The notes below the pieces were generated by a model. It was given only the letters and a program-made list of their open reading frames with translations, was not told the DNA's origin and searched no databases. From Luteolibacter sp. SL250 (GTDB lineage: Bacteria; Verrucomicrobiota; Verrucomicrobiia; Verrucomicrobiales; Akkermansiaceae): a stretch of DNA of 64,000 nt. How positions within the stretch are numbered: position 1 is the stretch's first letter; the number at the start of each line of letters is the position of its first letter. The stretch spans positions 496,001-560,000 of the forward strand of contig NZ_CP113054.1 of assembly GCF_026625605.1 (NCBI RefSeq), given 5' to 3'. Below, one piece after another: positions 25,661-34,796 of the stretch. The position numbers were made by a program, and so were the translations under genes.

Positions 25661-28021
25661 TCACGGCGTCATGTGGAGCATGTCCTCGGACTCCACACGA
25701 CGCATGTGTCCTTCGTTCGGCTCCTGGGCGGCGGGTGGTGGCGGATCATCGGTGATGGCTTCGAGGATCCGGCGGGCGATCGGCCCGGCGACACCGGCTC
25801 CGGAACCTCCGTGCTGGACCATGACGGCGATGGCGTAGCGGGGGGCCTCCGCAGGGGCGTAGCCGATGGTCCAGGCATTGTGGCTTTTCATGCCGTGGTC
25901 CACGGTTTGCGCGGTGCCGCTTCTCCCCGCGATCACCACTTTCCCGCTGTGAAGCCTCCGCCCCACAGGACCTTCGACATACTCCACCATGGCTTCCTGT
26001 AGCTCCTGGATCCGCTTTGCGGTGATGCCATGATCCTGCAGGTCTGCCGTCATCGAGACGGGCACCGAAAGATCGATGCGCGGGGTGAACACCTTTCCGC
26101 CATTTGCGACCGTGGCCACCATCGATGCCATCTGGAGCGGGGATGCGGAGGCATGGCCCTGGCCCATTGCGATGAAGCAGGTCTCCACATCCGAGACCGG
26201 TTTTCCTTCCGGTGACTTCGGCCGGAACGTCCCGGGAGCTTCTCCCGAAAGCCTGATGCCGGAGACACGGCCGAGACCAAGGAGATCCGCGGTGACGGAC
26301 ATCTGTTCGATCCCAATATCCACCGACAGTCTGTGGAAATAGCTGCCACAGCCATTGGCGAACGCCTCCGGGAAGTTCTGCTCCCCGTGGGAATCCCTGC
26401 TCTTGTTGTAAAGCCAGCACGACACATGGTGCGGTCCGAACGGTGTGGCCCCGCATCCATGCCGTTTGTCTTCATGGCCGCTCCGGCAGGCTGCGAGTGA
26501 GGGGACGATGCTGAAGGTCGAACCGGGAGCGAACGCGGTGATCGCACGGTTGAGGAACGGCTTTATCCTCGAGTCCCTCAACTTGTCGTAGTGGGGTGGA
26601 TCGGTGAATGTCCCGGGATCGAATGAAGGGATGGACGCGCTGGCCAGCACGTCGCCATTCGCCGGGTCCAGGATCACCACCGCTCCACGGCCGATGCCGG
26701 ACTCCCGCAGCGTGTTTTCGACCACCGACTGGATGCGGGCATCCATGGTCGTTTTCACATCCTGCCCGGCTTGGAGTTCCGCATCATACGACTCCTCGAT
26801 CCCGGCGGTCCCTTTGCCACCGGCATTCGGATTGCTCAGGCCGATGAGATGCACTCCAAGCGCCTTGAATGGATAATGGCGGACATTTCCTTCTTCCTTT
26901 GTCTCCGCGAGGACGATGCCATTGCGGTCGAGGATGCGGCCCCTCACAGCGGGCTTCATGATGAGGTCCGCCGCACCGAGAATGGCGAAGGGAGCCGCGA
27001 GGAGGGTGGCCAGCAGCACGATGTTCCCCGCGCCGCGTGGGGAAAGCGGGCGGCGGTTGAGTGTTCCATCCAGGATGGCGCGGATGCGCCGCTCCAGGCC
27101 ACCGCCGCGCAGCATCATGGTGGCAGGGAGAAGGGCCGGGGCGGAGGGAAGGTTGGCGGAGAAATCCAGCATCTCCTCCGCATAGTCCGGCGCGGCGATA
27201 CCGCGGGAGAGGACGAGGTCATCGCAGGCGGATTCCTGCTCGGTGCGGAGTTGGTGGTGGGCCACCCAAGCGAGCGGATTGAACCAATGGATAGCGAGGG
27301 CAAGGCGGGCGACGAGGAGCGATGCGGGGTCGTGCCGCCGGAGGTGGGAGAGTTCGTGCAGCAGGACGATCCGCAGCTTGTGCTCCGGCCATGTGGCGGC
27401 GGAGGCGGGCAGCAGGAGGCGGTGACGGAAAACGCCCCAGACCATAGGCATCCGGTCTTCCCGGGAAATCAGGACGTCGATTTTCCGGCGCAGCCCATGT
27501 CTGCGGGCGAGGGTGCGGACGGCATCATGAAGGGGGCCGGCTTCGCAGCGGATGGCGCGCTTGCCCAACCGCCGGAGCAGGAGCATGCCGCCGAGGGAGG
27601 AGGCCAGCATGATGGCCGTGCCCCCCAGCCAGGCCATGGCGGCGGACTCTTTCCAAGAGAGGGATGCCGTGTGTACCGGGGAAACGGCGGATGATCCCTT
27701 GGCCGGGAGGGCGGAGGAGGGGATGGTGCGTGACATCTTTCCGCCCGGAGCGGCACCTTCATCCATGGCGGTGGGATAGACCGGCTCCGGCAGTGGTGCC
27801 ACGGCCTGTGGGTCCGGCTGCCAGCGCGGCACCACCTTCCACTTCGGGAGGACCGCCGCGACCGGCGGGATGACGATGGCCGCCACCAGAGTGCAGAGCA
27901 GCACATGGTGCCTGGCGGCGGCGGAGGCGGTGCGCATCAGCAGGACCACCGCGCACCCGGCGGTGAGGATCGCCAGCCCGCGCAGGGCGGTTTCGGTGGA
28001 GAGCAGATCGGTCGGGTTCAT
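25661..28021 (-). CDS. BlaR1-like sensor: M56 metallopeptidase fused to a degenerate PBP2-type domain
   Basis: 786 residues. Hydrophobic helices lie near 15-30, 38-60, 125-150 and 325-350. The M56 motif HELSH is at 222-226, followed by HWFNPLAWVAHHQLRTEQESACDD. After the last helix comes a class B PBP (MrdA/PBP2)-like region, about 360-760, with GRGAVVILDPANGDVLASAS, a transpeptidase fold and MGQGHASASPLQMASMVATVANGG. The three active-site motifs are altered: SxxK is S501-T-F-S504, the SxN/SSD position is G557-C-G559 and K[ST]G is R700-S-G702. A binding-only sensor seems likely (inference). It overlaps its BlaI-type repressor by 4 bp. Confidence 0.85.
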   Translation of the reverse strand: MNPTDLLSTETALRGLAILTAGCAVVLLMRTASAAARHHVLLCTLVAAIVIPPVAAVLPKWKVVPRWQPDPQAVAPLPEPVYPTAMDEGAAPGGKMSRTIPSSALPAKGSSAVSPVHTASLSWKESAAMAWLGGTAIMLASSLGGMLLLRRLGKRAIRCEAGPLHDAVRTLARRHGLRRKIDVLISREDRMPMVWGVFRHRLLLPASAATWPEHKLRIVLLHELSHLRRHDPASLLVARLALAIHWFNPLAWVAHHQLRTEQESACDDLVLSRGIAAPDYAEEMLDFSANLPSAPALLPATMMLRGGGLERRIRAILDGTLNRRPLSPRGAGNIVLLATLLAAPFAILGAADLIMKPAVRGRILDRNGIVLAETKEEGNVRHYPFKALGVHLIGLSNPNAGGKGTAGIEESYDAELQAGQDVKTTMDARIQSVVENTLRESGIGRGAVVILDPANGDVLASASIPSFDPGTFTDPPHYDKLRDSRIKPFLNRAITAFAPGSTFSIVPSLAACRSGHEDKRHGCGATPFGPHHVSCWLYNKSRDSHGEQNFPEAFANGCGSYFHRLSVDIGIEQMSVTADLLGLGRVSGIRLSGEAPGTFRPKSPEGKPVSDVETCFIAMGQGHASASPLQMASMVATVANGGKVFTPRIDLSVPVSMTADLQDHGITAKRIQELQEAMVEYVEGPVGRRLHSGKVVIAGRSGTAQTVDHGMKSHNAWTIGYAPAEAPRYAIAVMVQHGGSGAGVAGPIARRILEAITDDPPPPAAQEPNEGHMRRVESEDMLHMTP

Positions 28022-28401
28022 GGGTTGCCTTTCTTCCGGGATTCTTCGATGAGGACCTTCATCCGGGCGAACTGCTCCGGGCTGACGTCCCGCTTCTTCG
28101 AGAAGTGCGCGGCCAGCGCCTCATCCACCGCGCCACCGAAGAAGGTGTCCAGGACGTGCTGCAGCGCCTGCAGCCCGACCCGCGCCTTTGACTGCACCGG
28201 CAGATAGACCACCTCCCGGCCTTCCTGCCGGCGGTTGAGGAATTTCTTCTCCTCCAGGATGTGCATCATCCGCCGCACTGCCATGGGGGTGGGAGGATCC
28301 GGCAACCCTTCGGCGATTTGGTTCACCGTCGCCTCACCAAGCGAGAAGACCAGGTCCATGATCTGCCGCTCGCGGCGGCTGAGTTCTGAAAAATCGGGCA
28401 T
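28018..28401 (-). CDS. BlaI/MecI/CopY-family transcriptional repressor
   Basis: 127 residues. Winged helix about 1-75 (LSRRERQIMDLVFSLGEATVNQIAE, PTPMAVRRMMHILEEKKFLNRR) and a C-terminal helical dimerisation region (about 85-127). The start codon lies against a perfect dyad operator, so the gene is probably self-repressed. It is coupled by a 4-bp overlap to the M56/PBP2-like sensor, the canonical repressor-sensor order. Confidence 0.88.
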   Translation of the reverse strand: MPDFSELSRRERQIMDLVFSLGEATVNQIAEGLPDPPTPMAVRRMMHILEEKKFLNRRQEGREVVYLPVQSKARVGLQALQHVLDTFFGGAVDEALAAHFSKKRDVSPEQFARMKVLIEESRKKGNP

Positions 28402-28460
28402 GCGTTAATTTCTTAACGCAATCGGACTGGGCGGCAAGTCATTTCGTTAAAAATTTAGCG
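28401..28460 (-). promoter_or_regulatory. Operator pair of the second BlaI system
   Basis: TGCGTTAA-TTTC-TTAACGCA (28401-28420) is a perfect 8-bp dyad touching the repressor start codon. CGTTAAAAATTTAGCG (28445-28460) is the same dyad with one mismatch and a shorter centre. Centres are 42 bp apart, four helical turns. The sequence differs entirely from the GACA-N2-TGTC operators of the first system at 397-443. Confidence 0.7.
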
Positions 28461-28490
28461 GATGAGGTGTGCCCGGATTTACCCTACCCC

Positions 28491-28529
28491 AAAAAAAGAG
28501 GCGGCAGGCAACCAGGTTGCCTGCCGCCT
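28491..28529 (-). terminator. Rho-independent terminator after the FAD oxidoreductase gene
   Basis: AGGCGGCAGGCAACC (28499-28513) and its exact complement (28515-28529) form a perfect stem; on the minus strand it is followed by seven T residues (28491-28497). Confidence 0.92.
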
Positions 28530-28547
28530 GTGGGGAACGGGATGGGA

Positions 28548-30680
28548 TTACTTCTTCAGGATACGGACCGCATCCGCGATCACGAATCCGGTGGCGCCTT
28601 CGTTGCTGATGACGACGGAAACGCGCTGGTCTTCCTTGAGGTTCACCTTGGTGACTTCCGCCCAGATGCCGTCGATCTGGGGTGCGGGGCGCTGGTCCAC
28701 GGTGTGGGCCGTGGTCTGGTCGCCCACAATGATGGCGACCTTGGTCTTCGAGGAGCGGTTGTTGTTCGGCACGCCGGCGATCTGCACGGAGTACTCGCCC
28801 TCCTCGAGGGAGGTGAGGTCGAAGGTGGCCTTCGACTTGCCGTCCTTGGTGCCACCGTCATGGCGGTAACCGTCATCCACACCGCCGGGGATGGTGCTCA
28901 CTTCCCAGGAGCCTTCGAACCTCGCCTTCGACTCATCCACGACGACGCCGTCCATTTTCGAGGAAGCGTTCATCCCCGGGCGCTTGCCGCTGGAGGCGTG
29001 GTCGAGGACCTGTTTGTCAGCGAGAAGGCGCTCCTTCAGCTTCGCGTAGTCCACCTTCTGGAGGGAGACACCTTCCTTGATGGCGTGCATCACGGCGGTC
29101 GCGCCGCTCTGGCCGAGGATCATGAACACCGGCTCCATCCGGATGCTGCCGAAGGCGATGTGGCTGGAGCTGAGGGCGATGGGCACCACCAGGTTGGACG
29201 CCTCATCTTCCTTCGGGATGATGGATTTGTAGCTGATGGGGTAGGGCTTCACGCCGACCTCGATGTTGCCCTCGTTGCGGGCGTGGCCGTCCTTCGTCAC
29301 ATACCGCTGGGTGTTGTGGGAGTCCATGTTGTAGGCGCCCATGCCGACGGAGTCCTCCGCGCGCTCGAACTGCTGGCAATACTGCTGCGTCATCACCACG
29401 TCGGAGATCATCCGGCGGCCTTCACGGACATAGAGCTGTTCCTGCCAGCCTCCGCCTTCCGGGAACTCATCCTTGGTCATGCCCCATTTGGAGACGATGT
29501 TGCGGACCTTCTCCGGCACGCGCGGGTGGTTCGCCAGCGACCACATCAGGCCCTGGTGGTAGTTCAGGTGGGCCTCGCGGATCTTCTTGCGCTCGTCATA
29601 GGAACCCTGCGGCCATTCGTAGTTCTGGCCGATGAAGTCGGACGCCACGCCATCGCGGTTGTTGGTGTCCGTTTTCTTGTTCGGCATGGAGGAGTTGATC
29701 CACGGAGTGCCGGTGTAGCCCGCCTCGTAGTTGCGGAAAAGGAGCTCATACCATCCCTCGTTGTAGGGTTCCGGCTTCTTGAACGGGATCCGGTTCGGGT
29801 CATGGTTCGTCAGGCACATGCGGAAGCAGTAGGCCTGGATGCGGTGGTCGCTCGCGTATTCCTCTCCCGGACCTTTCGGGTCGATGCCGAAGAGCAGGCC
29901 GCTGGACGGGTCCCCCGCCTTCACGTAGGGATCGACGCCTTTGACGATCTGGTGGTGGGTGGACTTGGCGATCTGGACGCCGTTGAGCGTCTCTCCATAG
30001 ACGGCCTTCCCTTCGCGTCCGACGGTGAAGCCCACGCCGGCCACCGCCAGCAGGTCACCTTCATAGGTGGCGTCCATGAACGCCTTGCCCTCATATTTCT
30101 TGCCGGACTCCATCACGATCGCCGTGATCTTGTTGCCCTCCTTGACCACACCCTTGCCGACGGTGCCGGGCTTGGCGACCCAGAAGCCGTCGCCGCGGTC
30201 CGTCGCTTTCCCTTCACCCGTGCGGTCCAGCCGCTCGTTGTAGACGATCTCCAGGTTGAACTCCTTCACCCAGTTCTTGTAGATGCCCAGCGCCGCGCTC
30301 GGCTCGAAGCCCCACTGGGTGTCTTCGTTTGCTTCCGTCACGCTTTGTCCATCTCCCTTGAAGTTGCCCTGGGGCTGGGGCATCGCCGTCCAAGCCTCCG
30401 GCCGGGCATACCAGGACTTCACATCCTGGTAGAACTTCCGGGAAATGCCGCCGATGACCTGCTTGTTGCCGATGTCCGTCTGGCCGAGGCCTCCGGTGGT
30501 CAGGCCGCCGATCCGGTCCGTTGGCTCGATGATGATCACGGATCCGCCCATTTTTTTGACCTGCACCGCCGCCGCGATCGCCGCCGAGCTTCCACCGTAG
30601 ATGACGAGGTCATGGACCTCCGCCGCGCCCGCCATCGCACATGAAAGGGGCAAAATTTTGAAAATCAGAGACTTGTGCAT
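28548..30680 (-). CDS. Secreted FAD-dependent oxidoreductase with C-terminal golvesin-like domain
   Basis: 710 residues. Signal peptide about 1-19. The dinucleotide-binding start is LVIYGGSSAAIAAAVQVKKMGGSVIIIEP, followed by GGLTTGGLG, the pattern of the FAD-dependent family common in Planctomycetes and Verrucomicrobia. FMDATYEGDLLAVAGV is the second FAD contact; LSSSHIAFGSIRMEPVFMILGQSGATAV is near the end of the enzyme part. From about 570 to 710 a golvesin/xly-type beta domain ends in GATGFVIADAVRI and may bind polysaccharide. Substrate unknown. A strong terminator follows it, and the promoter region is shared with a divergent secreted protein. Confidence 0.82.
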   Translation of the reverse strand: MHKSLIFKILPLSCAMAGAAEVHDLVIYGGSSAAIAAAVQVKKMGGSVIIIEPTDRIGGLTTGGLGQTDIGNKQVIGGISRKFYQDVKSWYARPEAWTAMPQPQGNFKGDGQSVTEANEDTQWGFEPSAALGIYKNWVKEFNLEIVYNERLDRTGEGKATDRGDGFWVAKPGTVGKGVVKEGNKITAIVMESGKKYEGKAFMDATYEGDLLAVAGVGFTVGREGKAVYGETLNGVQIAKSTHHQIVKGVDPYVKAGDPSSGLLFGIDPKGPGEEYASDHRIQAYCFRMCLTNHDPNRIPFKKPEPYNEGWYELLFRNYEAGYTGTPWINSSMPNKKTDTNNRDGVASDFIGQNYEWPQGSYDERKKIREAHLNYHQGLMWSLANHPRVPEKVRNIVSKWGMTKDEFPEGGGWQEQLYVREGRRMISDVVMTQQYCQQFERAEDSVGMGAYNMDSHNTQRYVTKDGHARNEGNIEVGVKPYPISYKSIIPKEDEASNLVVPIALSSSHIAFGSIRMEPVFMILGQSGATAVMHAIKEGVSLQKVDYAKLKERLLADKQVLDHASSGKRPGMNASSKMDGVVVDESKARFEGSWEVSTIPGGVDDGYRHDGGTKDGKSKATFDLTSLEEGEYSVQIAGVPNNNRSSKTKVAIIVGDQTTAHTVDQRPAPQIDGIWAEVTKVNLKEDQRVSVVISNEGATGFVIADAVRILKK

Positions 30681-30721
30681 ACGAAAAGACTTCTAAATCC
30701 AGATCCCGGCAGCGTCAAGGT

Positions 30722-30745
30722 AACGATCGTTTGAAAGCGTTTGGC
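30722..30745. promoter_or_regulatory. Palindrome and LacI-type half-degenerate operator
   Basis: AACGATCGTT (30722-30731) is a perfect palindrome. TGAAAGCGTTTGGC (30732-30745) fits the LacI/GalR pattern TGNAANCGNTTNCA except for the last two bases. They lie between the divergent FAD oxidoreductase and the secreted protein gene. A similar site precedes the GH16 gene (52237-52250). Confidence 0.35.
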
Positions 30746-30858
30746 GGCCCAGGAGTCCGCGTTCATCGGGAGACGGCGATTCATGACGACACTTCCGATG
30801 TTGAAATGTGCCGGAAATGCTCCAAATTTGGCTTCTCGGTTCATTTCCAAAAAACCCT

Positions 30859-33800
30859 ATGAAAAAATCCGGTTCCTATCTGACCCGGGCGGTGCTTGCC
30901 GTCGTCGGGTCGTCAGCAGCGCTATCGCTGCTGCCCCGCGCGCATGCCCAACCCTCGACCGCGTTCATTTTCGAGAATTTCGACAACAATCCCACCGGCA
31001 GGGTGTTCCCGAACATCTCGACCATTTCGACAACGGCGACCTTTTCGGGAGGCTACGGGTTGTCGGGGCGTTATACGTCCCTGGGAACGGCGTATAATGA
31101 TGCGTTCCTCATTCAGGATGGCGGCCTGCAGTTCGGAGCGCTGGCGTCGGCAGGGGGTAAAAAGCTGCGGGCGAGCGGATTCAACTCCGGAGCCACCGCC
31201 ACCGCGATCATGATCGACGGCGGAAGGGCGGTGGGCGACACCTCGTTCGACTACTACCACCGGTTCTATTGCAGTTACCTCGTCAATTTCACCTCGATCA
31301 GCACCTTGGCAGCAGCCCGGGCCGAGATCCGTATCGGGGGCAATACCGCAGGAAGCGCTTTTGAGATGCATGCGGATGGACCGGCCAGCCCCGCCTCCAC
31401 CACGCTGGCGCAGCCGCGGTTGGGCTACCAGGTGAACAACTACACGTCTTCGCCAAGTCCGGCGACCCAGGGTCTGGCGGCGAACACCACCTACCTGATG
31501 GTGGGTAGATTCACCCAGGTGGGGAATTCGATCGGTGGTGCCAGCGGAAGCTTCAACTACACGAGCGGCTCGAACAGCCTGGTGCTCCCGACGACCGCCA
31601 CCGCGTTCCCAGGCGGACTGGAAGTGGGCCACCTCATCAAAGGTGCCCCGGGTTCCGGAATCCCGGACAATGCGATTGTCACCGGATTGGTGACCACCAC
31701 CGACGGGAGTGTCACGACCCGGACCGTTCTCATCAACCAGAACACGACCGCCGAGTCGATGAACACCTCGGTGGACCCGCCGGTCGCGGGTCCGGCGCCA
31801 CTCACCTCCGCCACCATCGTCCTGGACCGCACCTACACCTCCCCCGCACGGACGACGGCGGGAAGCAACACCCTCACCAACCTTCCGTCGGGCAACGCGC
31901 TCGCGGTGGGACATCTCGTCACCCATGCGAACCTTCCCGCCGGGACCCTGGTGACGGGAAAACCCACCGCCACCACCGCCACGGTGAGCAACAATGCGAC
32001 CGTCACGGCGTCCTCTGACATCACGATCACCCTGCGCAACATCAGCCCGGTCCGGGGCACGTTCAACACGTCGTCGAACACGATGACGGTGGACCGCATC
32101 CCCGACGTCCTGGAGGGTATCAACGTCATCCCTGCGATCCGGGTGGAGCAACTCGTTGAAGGAACCGGCATCGACCCCGGTACGGTTGTCACCGCGGTGG
32201 ATACCTCGACAAAAACGATCACACTCAGCAAACCCACGCTGGGATCCGGTTCGGGTGCTGCGGTGAGATTCTACTCCCGCTTTGCCAAGGCGGATATGTG
32301 GGCGCTCACGGAGGCCCAGTACGCCAACTTCATCTCAGCCGGTGGTCTGGATTCGGTGCTGAACAACGCGACGATCGGCTCCGCCGCCAATCAGGTCACC
32401 GTGAAGATTTCAGGCACCCAATCGGTCGGCAGCTGGGAATTCAACCAAGGAAAGCGGTTCGAAGTCGTGGCGCACGGCACCTCGGGATCCCCGCAGACTT
32501 TCTACCTGGACGAGATCCGCTACGGCTGGAATCTGCAGGCGGTCACCAGAAACACCCCCTATCTCACCCCGCCGCCCTCCCAGCCGAACACGGCGGGGGA
32601 TGACATGAGCAAGAACTTCGTCGAGGTGAATGATGATGGTTTCGGCTGGAAATCCGGATGGTATGAACTTGAGGAAACCGGCACTTCGGGAGCCTTTGTG
32701 TCCAGCCAACCAGGCGTTGAGCTGACCCCGGGGTCGGGGAGATACCTACAGATTTTCCACCGGACGGAGGTCGGGGCTGATCAAGGGACACGAAGGAGGC
32801 CGGATCCGGCGGTGGTGGACATGAGCCAGCCGTACACGGTGAAATTCGATTACAAGACCATCGACGGATCGGGAACCGTGAACTCTTTCTCTGACCGCAT
32901 CCAGATTGGGGCGGACGGACCTGCAGGTGCCGGATCCAACCTGGGGCCGAATCCGGGTGAAAGCACCAATCTGACCTGGATGGTGGGGGTGGTGGGGGGA
33001 AATGACGGCACCAACCGTGTGTTCAATTCCGATTTGCCCGAGGGCGGAACGAACAAGACGATCAACATTGGAGATCAGCCTTACTGGCATTTCTTCGATT
33101 TCGATCCCGCGAATTTCATCGGCACGTCATCATCCCCCAATTACTATGTGCCGAAAAACATGCAATCGAGTGGAGTCCCTTTCTACCAGTTGCAGACAGA
33201 CACGTATTCATTCCAGATCGAGGTCAACCCCCTCACCTTTACCTACAAGGCGACCGTGACCAACCGGAGGACTGGGGAAACCGGTTCCGTTGCAAACCTC
33301 AGGTTCCGCCGTCAGATGCCTGCCCACACCCTTTTCTGGGGGGTGTCCAAGCCTGCAAATGAAACCCGGGTCGTTGGTCTGGACAACCTCCGGGTTTCCC
33401 AAGGGGTGCCCTATGTGGATCCGTTTCCATCCTGGGTTTCGTCCTTCCCGGGGGTTCCTTCGGGTCTCACGGGGCGCAACGTCGATGCGAACGGCGACGG
33501 TCGCCTGAATTTCCTGGATTTCGCACTCGACGGGAACCCGATGAGCGGGGTCCGCAGCTCGAAGGAAATCCACGCGATCAGCAATGTAGGGGGGACCAAC
33601 TACTACACCCTCACCATCCCGGTGCGGACGGGGGCGACGTTCAGTGCGACCACCGGGCCGAGCATCTCGACGCAGGTGGACGGAATCACCTACCGGATCC
33701 AGGGCAGCTATGACCTGGCGAACTGGACGACCGGCCCGGATGTGGTCCCGCTGGCCTCGCCGCTCACCACCACCCCGGCGCTCAGCAGCGGATGGGAGTA

Positions 33801-33885
33801 CAAGAGTTTCCGCCTGTCCACCTCCACCACCGCCCAGCCGAAGGCATTCATCAGGGCGGTGGTTGACAACGCGGTCTCCCCTTAA
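30859..33885 (+). CDS. Large secreted multidomain beta-protein, function unknown
   Basis: 1008 residues from the ATG at 30859 (MKKSGSYL), preceded by an A-rich leader. Signal peptide about 1-32 ending near RAHAQ. A concanavalin-like module (about 35-235 and resuming near 475-580) appears split by three short beta units of the type GSNTLTNLP...VGHLVTHANLPAGTLVTG...ATVSNNATVTAS. A second lectin-like module spans about 600-860. Near 875 comes DANGDGRLNFLDFALDGNP, a calcium-loop or dockerin-like motif often placed before the C-terminal domain of verrucomicrobial surface proteins. No catalytic residues are evident, so binding or structure is more likely than catalysis. Confidence 0.65.
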   Translation: MKKSGSYLTRAVLAVVGSSAALSLLPRAHAQPSTAFIFENFDNNPTGRVFPNISTISTTATFSGGYGLSGRYTSLGTAYNDAFLIQDGGLQFGALASAGGKKLRASGFNSGATATAIMIDGGRAVGDTSFDYYHRFYCSYLVNFTSISTLAAARAEIRIGGNTAGSAFEMHADGPASPASTTLAQPRLGYQVNNYTSSPSPATQGLAANTTYLMVGRFTQVGNSIGGASGSFNYTSGSNSLVLPTTATAFPGGLEVGHLIKGAPGSGIPDNAIVTGLVTTTDGSVTTRTVLINQNTTAESMNTSVDPPVAGPAPLTSATIVLDRTYTSPARTTAGSNTLTNLPSGNALAVGHLVTHANLPAGTLVTGKPTATTATVSNNATVTASSDITITLRNISPVRGTFNTSSNTMTVDRIPDVLEGINVIPAIRVEQLVEGTGIDPGTVVTAVDTSTKTITLSKPTLGSGSGAAVRFYSRFAKADMWALTEAQYANFISAGGLDSVLNNATIGSAANQVTVKISGTQSVGSWEFNQGKRFEVVAHGTSGSPQTFYLDEIRYGWNLQAVTRNTPYLTPPPSQPNTAGDDMSKNFVEVNDDGFGWKSGWYELEETGTSGAFVSSQPGVELTPGSGRYLQIFHRTEVGADQGTRRRPDPAVVDMSQPYTVKFDYKTIDGSGTVNSFSDRIQIGADGPAGAGSNLGPNPGESTNLTWMVGVVGGNDGTNRVFNSDLPEGGTNKTINIGDQPYWHFFDFDPANFIGTSSSPNYYVPKNMQSSGVPFYQLQTDTYSFQIEVNPLTFTYKATVTNRRTGETGSVANLRFRRQMPAHTLFWGVSKPANETRVVGLDNLRVSQGVPYVDPFPSWVSSFPGVPSGLTGRNVDANGDGRLNFLDFALDGNPMSGVRSSKEIHAISNVGGTNYYTLTIPVRTGATFSATTGPSISTQVDGITYRIQGSYDLANWTTGPDVVPLASPLTTTPALSSGWEYKSFRLSTSTTAQPKAFIRAVVDNAVSP

Positions 33886-34748
33886 TCGAGGAGTCCGCTG
33901 GACTTGAGCCAGTCTCCCACACGATCCGGCCAACTGTTCACCGGTTGGCCGGATTTTTTCATGCCATAGCCATGACCGCCCTTCACGTAGATGTGGAGTT
34001 CCGCAGGGAGGCCCAGTTTCTTGTATTCAAGATAAAGCAGCGCGCTGCCCGCGGAGGTGATGCGGTCGTCATGCGCATGGACCAGACAGATCGCGGGTGA
34101 CTGTGGGGTCACGGTGAACTGCGGCTTGAGGACAAAGGAATCCTTCTCCGTCAGATAGGCCGGATAGACTGGGATCGAGAAATTGGGGGTGGCGTTCTCC
34201 GCTTCCAGTGCGGCGTCGCGTTGGTAGGTCCGCTCGTTCGCATGCAGGGTGGTCATGACGCAGAGGTGGCCGCCGGCGGAAAAGCCAAGGATGCCGATGC
34301 GGTCCGGCTTGATGCCCCACTCCGCCGCGCGGTGGCGGACGATGCCCATCGCCCGCTGGGCGTCCTGGAGCGGGATTTCGCCCTGCTTGGTGCCCTTGCG
34401 GTCGGGCACGCGGTATTTCAGCAGCACACCGGTGACGCCCAGTGTGTTCAGCCATTCGCAGACCTGGGTGCCTTCATGCTCGATGGCGAGGATGTTGTAA
34501 CCGCCGCCCGGTGCCACCAGCACGGCGGTGCCGTTCGGTTTCTCCGGCTTGTAGATGGAGATGGTCGGGTCGCTGACATCCGTCACCCGCAGGACGTCGG
34601 TTTCGTTCTTCGGCGGGATGGATTTTTCCGGCCCGATGGTGAATTCGGCGGGCTCCGGGGCGCCGTCCGGCCACAGCTTTACGACGATGGGTTCGGCGGC
34701 CTGCAGAGCGCAGGCGGACGCGAGGAAAAGAAGCGGGATGAGTTTCAT
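33882..34748 (-). CDS. Secreted alpha/beta hydrolase, acetyl-xylan-esterase/BD-FAE-like
   Basis: 288 residues from the ATG at 34748 (MKLIPLLFLASACALQAAEP, a signal peptide). The oxyanion region is VLVAPGGGYNILA; the nucleophile elbow is GILGFSAGGHL; the acid is in VHAHDDRITS and the His in GGHGYGMKK. This order is typical of carbohydrate esterases that remove acetyl or feruloyl groups. Its TAA overlaps the TAA of the convergent secreted-protein gene within TTAA (33882-33885). Confidence 0.82.
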   Translation of the reverse strand: MKLIPLLFLASACALQAAEPIVVKLWPDGAPEPAEFTIGPEKSIPPKNETDVLRVTDVSDPTISIYKPEKPNGTAVLVAPGGGYNILAIEHEGTQVCEWLNTLGVTGVLLKYRVPDRKGTKQGEIPLQDAQRAMGIVRHRAAEWGIKPDRIGILGFSAGGHLCVMTTLHANERTYQRDAALEAENATPNFSIPVYPAYLTEKDSFVLKPQFTVTPQSPAICLVHAHDDRITSAGSALLYLEYKKLGLPAELHIYVKGGHGYGMKKSGQPVNSWPDRVGDWLKSSGLLD

Positions 34749-34796
34749 GGGAAGGGATGCCATACGATGCCCTCCCATTCCATCCTTCAAGCAATC

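Noticed and set aside
25661..28021. Plain penicillin-binding protein 2 annotation
   Set aside because: The N-terminal M56 protease with HELSH, the altered catalytic motifs and the coupled BlaI gene point to a sensor rather than a transpeptidase.
28467..30644. 725-codon plus-strand open frame opposite the FAD oxidoreductase
   Set aside because: It is an antisense shadow that also reads through the terminator hairpin.
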